Assembly (NCBI GenBank): GCA_000729835.1
Contig: JFHB01000033.1
Span: 62,001-126,000, forward strand
From: Atkinsonella hypoxylon
Taxonomy: Eukaryota > Ascomycota > Sordariomycetes > Hypocreales > Clavicipitaceae
Length of the DNA: 64,000 bases
Reading direction: 5' to 3'
In this document: positions 57,378 to 64,000 of the stretch, piece by piece
Layout of the letters: each line of letters begins with the position of its first letter
How positions within the stretch are numbered: position 1 is the stretch's first letter
The notes under the pieces: generated by a model
Databases searched by the model: none
Seen by the model: only the letters and a program-made list of their open reading frames with translations
What the model was told of the DNA's origin: nothing
Made by a program: the position numbers and the translations under genes

Positions 57378-58841
57378 TCAAAAGACAGTTCCATCGCTCT
57401 TGATCAGGATAGGGCTTGACTTTGTCTGCGGTCGGCGCTTTGCCGCAATCTCGCGGCCACACTTCCACGTCCCCGCCTCAAGCAGTTGAGCCATGGTTAA
57501 GGTTACTCCGTCGTCCATGCAAGATTGAATCCTGGGATGTAGGGCATCAATCAGCACCAGAGTCAAAGCCCTCCACTCGACGATAACGTCATCTGCGGCC
57601 TCAAAGAGCGGTAACTCTCCTCCTGAGGCTTTTAGCCCTCTTTCGAGTGCATCCTTTTTCAAGGATAGCACTCCTAGATCAACAAACAAGCCGCCGTTGC
57701 GATACTCCGGCAGGGCTGTGAGAGAGTCGGCATTGGTCCACCGCTTCCCCAATATTCTCTGAAAGGGAACCATCAATGAATATGTAAGCCACTGGGTTAG
57801 CTTGTGGAAAGGTTGGATGCTGTCTGCGGCATCACAGGGGCCTGCTTTATTACGCAAGGTACTCAGCGGCCAAGCGTCGCCAAGAGGGGTGCCGTCGAGG
57901 CTGGTTCGGTCCTTGGGCCAAATGGGGATAAGGAGAGATTGCAAAACATCCCAAAGATGGTGAACATCGAGATCGGATGATTTGCCAGCCGCCTTGATTA
58001 GAAAATCTCGAGGACTTGTTAGCATTATGAATAGTGTCAAAGAGTAGCGGTCATTACGTACCAACAAGGTTTCCAGGGCGGCCCTCGGTTCCAAATACAT
58101 CACTGTGGTCCAGAAGTGATTGTCCCAGGCCTCTAAGCAGGGCGGCGCGGGAATCGACCCCCAACATATGGTTGCTGGTAGATACCTGAAAACCTTGTGC
58201 TAGTGCATTTGTTTCCAGCCGTTTGAGACCTTCGCCTAAATTTCATCCTTGTAAGTCGCTATGCAATGACTGGAAAGTCTAGCTCTAGTACCTTCAACAA
58301 TGGGGGTATTCCCTGTGGCAGAGGCCATGAAAACTCGCGAGTTGAACATGTCCAGACTGGCCACTGCAATACCTTCGCTGCGCTGGTAGACTTGACCCGT
58401 TTTGGGCTCAGTATAGCGCCAGGTGTCACCAGCACCTGCATCCAAGAGGACAGAAACGAAGAAAAGGTCTATGAGACGGCGTGTCACTTCAGTGTCGTCG
58501 CAGCTGTCATCCCGCCTCCTCCAATCTTCCATCAAGTTGGCGATGCGTGGTATGCCACCAACTTCAAAATGCTGCCACCGGCCATGCGGCGGGATTGTGT
58601 CAAATTTGTCAGGACCAAAGTCACGCTAGCGAGAAGTCAATACTCGTAGGTTGAAATATGTAGGATGAGTGTTTTGACCTCCGACCTTGATGACTGAAGC
58701 CACGAATTCAGCGACATGGTGTAGCTCATCCTCGTGGACTTCGAAGTGGCTTAGCCTGCCGGACTTGGCGGCCTCCCCGACCAGCTTGGCACGCTCGCGG
58801 ATAGCGCGCAAAGAAAGGAGATATTGCACTTGTGAAGGCAT
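57378..58841 (-). CDS. urc4: Uracil catabolism protein 4 (DUF1688)
   Basis: URC4 (Urg3 in fission yeast) acts in the fungal URC pathway that frees nitrogen from uracil and uridine; its precise reaction is not settled. Four exons: 58841-58686, 58625-58292, 58235-58062 and 57378-58006. About 430 residues. Family blocks: LLSLRAIRERAKLV, KRDFGPDKFDTIPPHGRWQ, TGNTPIVEG, SRAALLRGLGQ and GRPGNLVDFLIKA at splice joins. C-terminal block is IVEWRALTLVLIDALHP and KCGREIAAKRRP. The first donor is a weak GTCGGA (58685). The acceptor for exon 3 is either 58236 (TTTAG) or 58230 (AAG), differing by two codons; the second gives the more conserved sequence. A more upstream in-frame ATG at 58871 exists. Confidence 0.88.
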
Positions 58842-59258
58842 TTTGGGAGAGCTCTGACAATGGGCAGGCAAGATACTAACTTACCAATGTCCCGAAGAAG
58901 TAAATGGAACTTTTCCAGGAGCAAACCCCGCACCTACTTGTTGTTGCAGGGGCATGACAGGCCAGACGTGTCAGGCCAGGCCCCGACAAAGGACAAAGTC
59001 ACCACTAACTATTCCGTACACCTCAGGTGGTATGTACGAGTCTGGTAGTTCCACCAGTCATCTGGTTGACGAAATAGCAGACCAAACATTAATAAGAAGG
59101 CATCGTGCTCCGCATAGGACCTCAGCTACGTATTCATTTGTCATGCTGGTCACAAAATCTCCGTCTCGACTTCATATACATAATTGAAGTGCAAGGTTCC
59201 AGGGATCATGAATTTGTAGAGCGTCTTTCCTCTTGTTATTATTAATTATGGACATGGG
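58842..59258. other. Short intergenic
   Basis: Holds the URC4 leader and the Rtf2 3' region. Nothing else is seen. Confidence 0.5.
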
Positions 59259-60041
59259 TCAGCCTCCTGAAGCAACCTCAGCCCTCACTTTGCGTCGCTT
59301 GATCATCTTATCCTGTTCTGCCAGTACTTTGGCAGTCAACGATGCCGCCATAGCATTGTTAATACCGCTTGTCCTTGAATCTCCATCTTTCTTAGCAGAC
59401 GCGGTCTTCGCTTTCCCCAGACTGTCGGCCACATCATCACCTTTTCGTTTCTTTTTGTTCTTCTTCTCCGATTTATCCTTCTTCAGACTGTGTGACAACC
59501 CTCTTTCACGTAACCTTTCTAGCCTTCTTTCCAATCGCTGAATGTCGCTCTCCGTTGTAGCAAGTAAAGTGACAATATTGTCTGTTTCGAATTCTTCGCC
59601 GCATTCCGGGCATGATTCTTCTTGAATCTCTGTAATGGCGATCTCGGCAAAAGCGTGGCCACAGGGAACCAAGTAAACAGCTTTTGTAGATGGACACATC
59701 TCCTTCATAGATATCGGACACGCCCATTTCCCGCCAGACTTGGAGAACTTGACTCGTACGACGTCCCGTAGACATTTGATGCCGAAATCGGCAGGCGTGA
59801 TTTCGGTCGGTTCATCTGAAGGTACTAGTCCGTTCAAAACTGCTTCGTAATTGAATAGTCGACCGCGCCAATCTGAAACCGCAGTTTCCATATCAAGAGC
59901 CGCGCCGCTGAGAGCACAGTGAGACCATGCATGAGCCAAAGACTCCAGCGCTGTGGCTTTGAGCTCCGATATGGTAGGTGTGCGAGCCGCATTCTTTACC
60001 AGCTCGCTCCGTTTGGGGATGGAGCCGCCGTCGTTGCCCAT
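59259..60041 (-). CDS. rtf2: Replication termination factor 2 (Rtf2)
   Basis: Rtf2 acts at stalled replication forks and site-specific termination in fission yeast. Single exon, 260 residues. It starts with MGNDGGSIPKRSELVKNAAR, the family signature. Residues 47-135 contain the first treble-clef-like module (CALSGAALD) and from about 109 the second modified RING (CPISMKEM, VYLVPCGHAFAEIAI, CPECGEEF). The C-terminus is Lys-rich (KKDKSEKKNKKKRKG), likely a nuclear signal. It is divergent from TOR. Confidence 0.94.
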   Translation of the reverse strand: MGNDGGSIPKRSELVKNAARTPTISELKATALESLAHAWSHCALSGAALDMETAVSDWRGRLFNYEAVLNGLVPSDEPTEITPADFGIKCLRDVVRVKFSKSGGKWACPISMKEMCPSTKAVYLVPCGHAFAEIAITEIQEESCPECGEEFETDNIVTLLATTESDIQRLERRLERLRERGLSHSLKKDKSEKKNKKKRKGDDVADSLGKAKTASAKKDGDSRTSGINNAMAASLTAKVLAEQDKMIKRRKVRAEVASGG

Positions 60042-60830
60042 GCTGAGAGGCTTGGCGTGATTGACAGCTAATGAATGAGAGTAGAATCACGGATCCTCAG
60101 CGAATATGGAAGCTGAGACAATGATCAGCACGGAATGGAAAGCAAAAAGTGGTGGTGAAACCGCTTGTTGTCGTCAGAGTAGGTTGAATAAATGACGATA
60201 ATTTAGTGAACACCAACCCCCCTCCTATCGATATCGAATATCGAATAACTGGACATCAACCCACAGCCTGTACGGAGGGTACCGTGCGAAGTTCCGCAAG
60301 GGTGTTTCGCGAGAAGAGGTGTTCCAGCGATGAGCCTGAGGCGACTGGGGCGACTGGGGCGACTGGGGCTATAGTACAGTGTTCCACACGGCGCCCATGT
60401 GACGTGGACCCACACAAGGTACCTCACCTCACCCACCGCGGTGCAACTGCTGACCTCGCTGTGAGCAGGCAATCCTTGGCGCCGCACTTTGATTTCCGAG
60501 TCAAGATAAATGTCGCTGCGACATCGTCGCCGACTTCTCGTTCATTCCTCCGCCAGTGCATCTTGAATACTTCATTCTTCAGCAATAATTTTGGAGCCAT
60601 AGATGTGGCAAGTGATTCTTTGTAAACTTACTCTGCGCCTTCGAGAGTTCGAGCCAGCTCCTTCCTTTGTTACCCGACTGCATGGGAGCAAAGCGACGAA
60701 TCCGACTTTAATCGAGACTGTTAATTCGACCACGCAATAGCTTCATCCACATACCTAACTTAATTGTGGAAAAATACCTGCTTGGTTCATGCCGGCTTGA
60801 TCGCGAAAGCATTGGCGCTTTCAGGGGAGG
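60042..60830. promoter_or_regulatory. Divergent promoter region of rtf2 and tor
   Basis: 789 bases between the two start codons, leading left and right. It has a GGCGACTGG triplicate at 60342-60370. No specific binding site was recognised. Confidence 0.4.
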
Positions 60831-63800
60831 ATGGCGCAGCAACAGCAGGTCGCTCTTGAGCGACTGGAGCACATCACGCGAAGCTTGAAATCCCGGTACG
60901 CACGCCATTTTTCACAAATGAGATATGGATACTAAATGTTACCTAGCGCTGGAGATGACGTGCGCAAAAGAGCCGCCTTACAGCTTCGTGAGCTTGTCGG
61001 GGTGTGTCATCGAGGTATATAAACACTATCCCCGCCATAACCCCCATTCAGTATCACTGACAAACTTCTCCCAGATCTTGCCCAAGAACATTTCCACGCC
61101 TTTTACAATGCAGTCAATAATAGAATCACCCAGCTCATCACGCACGGCAGCGACTCGGCTGAAAGACTCGGCGGCATATATGCCCTGGATGCGCTGGTCG
61201 ATTTCGACGGCGTAGATGTCGCCGCCAAATATACTCGATTCACACAAAACATAAAAACTGTTCTACGAGGAAAGGATATCAATCCTATGAAACCAGCTGC
61301 CATCGCGCTGGGGAAGTTATGCCGCCCTGGAGGATCACTCATATCCGAACTTGTCGATTCCGAAGTGAACACCGCGCTCGAGTGGCTACAGAATGACCGA
61401 GTGGAAGAACGTCGATATAGTGCTGTCCTTGTTCTGAGGGAGTTGGCCAGGAATGCCCCAACGCTGATGTACCAGTACATTCCAACAATTTTCGATTGGG
61501 TGTGGGTGGGCTTACGGGATCCTCGCCAGCTCATTCGCGAAACTTCTGCAGAGACTGTCAGTGCATGCTTCAGAATCATCAGAGAACGGGACCAGGAAAT
61601 GAAACAGCTGTGGATGAGCAAGATCTACAACGAGGTAAGACAGGGTCTCAAGGTTAACACCGTCGAGTCTGTCCATGCATCTCTACTTGTATTGAGGGAG
61701 CTGCTCGAGCAAGGAGGAATGTACATGCAGGAACACTATCAAGAGGCGTGTGAGATTGTGTTCAAGCATAAGGATCACAGAGACCCTACGACACGAAGGA
61801 CTGTTGTTCATCTTATTCCCGACCTCGCGAGCTACTCACCAGCTGATTTCGCCCAATCATGGCTTCATAAGTTTATGGTATACTTGTCCGGCATGTTGAA
61901 AAGGGACAAGGAACGTAATGATGCTTTTTTGGCTATCGGTAACATTGCCAACTCGGTCAAAAGCGCCATTGCACCCTATCTTGATGGCGTCCTAATTTAT
62001 GTGCGGGAAGGACTAAGTGTTCAATCACGCAAGAGAGGCTCGGTAGACCCTGTTTTCGATTGCATAAGTCGGCTGGCCGTCGCGGTTGGGCAAACCCTGA
62101 GCAAATATATGGAAGCCCTTCTGGACCCAATCTTTGCTTGTGACCTGACCCCGAAGCTTACCCAAGCTTTGGTAGACATGGCGTTTTACATCCCCCCCGT
62201 CAAACCAATCATTCAAGAGAGGTTGTTAGATATGTTGAGCGTCGTGCTTTGCGGTGAGCCTTTCAAGCCACTCGGCGCACCTCAGCCAAACACTCTCACC
62301 TCGGTGCCCACCATCGCGAAGGATGTCAAAGACCCTCAAGCATATGAAAATCGACGATCAGAAGTCAAGTTGGCGCTTAACACGCTTGGCAGCTTCGATT
62401 TCTCCGGACATATATTAAACGAATTTGTTCGCGACGTGGCAATCAAGTATGTGGACGACGAAGATCCCGAGATTCGTGAAGCTGCGGCTTTAACCTGTTG
62501 TCAACTTTATGTGCGAGATCCTATCGTCAATCAAACCAGCTATCATGCTCTTCAAGTCGTGGGCGATGTGATTGAAAAGCTGCTGACTGTAGGCATCTCG
62601 GATCCCGAGCCTAACATCAGACGGACTGTTCTCGCCGCGTTGGATGAGCGTTTTGACCGCCATCTGGCAAAGGCTGAAAATATCAGAATACTCTTCTTTG
62701 CCCTCAATGACGAGGTTTTTGCTATTCGTGAGGTTGCCATTTCCATTATTGGCCGTCTGGCAAGATATAATCCGGCATACGTCATCCCATCTCTAAGAAA
62801 GACCCTAATTCAAATGCTTACGGAGCTGGAATTCTCGGAAGTGGCGCGAAACAAGGAGGAAAGCGCCAAGCTGTTGAGTCTATTAGTTCAGAATGCTCAG
62901 AGTCTGATAAAACCATACGTCGAGCCTATGATTTCGGTTTTACTACCAAAAGCAAGTGATCCCAGTCCAACAGTTGCCGCCACGATTCTCAAAGCACTGG
63001 GAGACCTCGCGACAGTCGGCGGTGAAGACATGTTGCCTTACAAAGACCGTCTGATGCCGCTTATCATCGATGCACTCCAAGATCAGTCTTCTAATATCAA
63101 GCGGCAGGCGGCACTCAATGCACTGGGTCAGCTTGCTAGTAACTCTGGCTATGTCATCGAACCGTATCTGGAATATCCTCAGCTACTGAAGATCCTGCAA
63201 GGCATCATTCGAACAGAAGATCAGAGAGGTCCGCTACGTCAAGAAACCGTCAAACTGATGGGCATTCTAGGAGCTCTAGACCCTTACAAGCACCAGGTGA
63301 GTAAGCACCGCAGACATCATCCATGCCCAAAGAAACAAACTTACCAATGAGTTGCGGGGGAAACAGCAAGTTGAAGAGAGAACGCCTAAGACGCAGCACC
63401 GAGCTGAGACAAACCAAATGACTGACATCTCTCTCATGATGACGGGGTTTACGCCGTCCAATAAAGAATATTTCCCGACTGTTGTTATTAACGCCTTGCT
63501 TCAGATTCTGAAGGATTCCTCACTTGCACAACACCATGCTGCTGTCATCGAAGCCATCATGAATATTTTCAGAACTCTAGGTTTGGAATGTGTCTCATTT
63601 CTTGACAGAATCATTCCTGCGTTTTTGCATGTGATTCGATCGTCTGCCTCTACACGGTTGGAATCATACTTCAATCAACTTGCCACATTGGTCAGTATTG
63701 TGCGTCAGCACATCCGGTCCTATCTTCCCGCGATAATCGAAATCCTTCAGCAGTACTGGGACACCTCTGCATCATTACAGACCACCATCTTATCCTTGGT

Positions 63801-64000
63801 AGAAGCGATCTCGCGATCATTAGAAGGAGAATTCAAAGTCTACTTGGCTGCTATTCTTCCCAATATGCTCGGAGTGCTTGACAAGGATTCTTCCGCGAAG
63901 AGAATACCATCTGAACGAGTTCTGCATGCTTTTCTTGTTTTCGGTGCTAGTGCCGAAGAGTATATGCATTTAATGATTCCTGTCATTGTCCGCACGTTCG
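60831..64000 (+). CDS. tor: TOR kinase, N-terminal HEAT region (partial)
   Basis: Target-of-rapamycin is a PI3K-related Ser/Thr kinase that controls growth in response to nutrients. Only the N-terminal part is in the window; the gene continues past 64000 and the FAT, FRB and kinase domains are not seen. Exons: 60831-60895, 60947-61014, 61075-63296 and 63367 onward; introns of 51, 60 and 70 bases with GT-AG ends. The start reads MAQQQQVALERLEHITRSLK. About 955 residues of HEAT-repeat helices follow, with family blocks NNRITQLITHGSDSAERLGG, LGKLCRPGGSLISE, GLRDPRQLIRETSAETVSAC and LRKTLIQMLTELEFS. After the last intron, QVEERTPKTQ and YFPTVVINALLQILKDSSL continue the repeats. TORC1 and TORC2 membership is not told by this region. 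Confidence 0.95.

Overview
This window is nuclear DNA of a filamentous ascomycete, most likely an order Hypocreales fungus (inference). The evidence is short GT-AG introns of about 50-160 bases, typical fungal gene families (two Zn2Cys6 regulators, a DAL5-type transporter, a T1-family RNase, a BAS2-like secreted protein, a centrosomin-motif coiled-coil protein), and long gene-poor stretches with microsatellites and mutated gene relics. I see no prokaryotic signal, rRNA, confident tRNA or CRISPR array, and no intact transposon.

Layout. 1-7.2 kb: no gene I can support. 7.2-8.8: AflR-type Zn2Cys6 factor (-). 10.6-12.2: secreted protein of unknown function (-). 13.4-14.6: APH-family kinase relic with an in-frame stop (+). 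14.9-17.0: mitochondrial Mn-superoxide dismutase (-) divergent from GINS subunit Psf3 (+). 17.3-18.1: multi-pass membrane protein (-). 19.3-21.3: C2H2 factor (-). 25.2-26.9: OS-9/Yos9 lectin ending in RDEL (+). 30.3-33.1: centrosomin-motif coiled-coil protein (+). 33.6-35.5: secreted PI-PLC-X-like protein (-). 38.2-40.5: PrtT-like Zn2Cys6 factor (+) whose first intron holds a pure 8-bp tandem array. 41.5-43.4: divergent beta-tubulin with Ala at position 198 (-). 45.8-47.7: DAL5-type MFS transporter (+). 48.1-48.5: secreted guanyl RNase (-). 50.3-52.0: BAS2-like cysteine-rich secreted protein with a collagen-like and Gln-rich repeat tail that is out of frame (-). 54.2-56.0: amino-acid permease (-). 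57.4-58.8: URC4/DUF1688 (-). 59.3-60.0: Rtf2 (-), divergent from TOR kinase (+), which runs off the right edge.

The genes do not form one pathway. Housekeeping genes (SOD2, PSF3, Yos9, Rtf2, TOR) are mixed with secreted and transport functions (RNase, BAS2-like, PLC-like, permease, MFS) and regulators. No PKS, NRPS, terpene cyclase or other core biosynthetic gene is visible, so I do not call a metabolite cluster. Exon structures were assembled by hand from splice signals, reading phase and family conservation, and are not transcript-confirmed.
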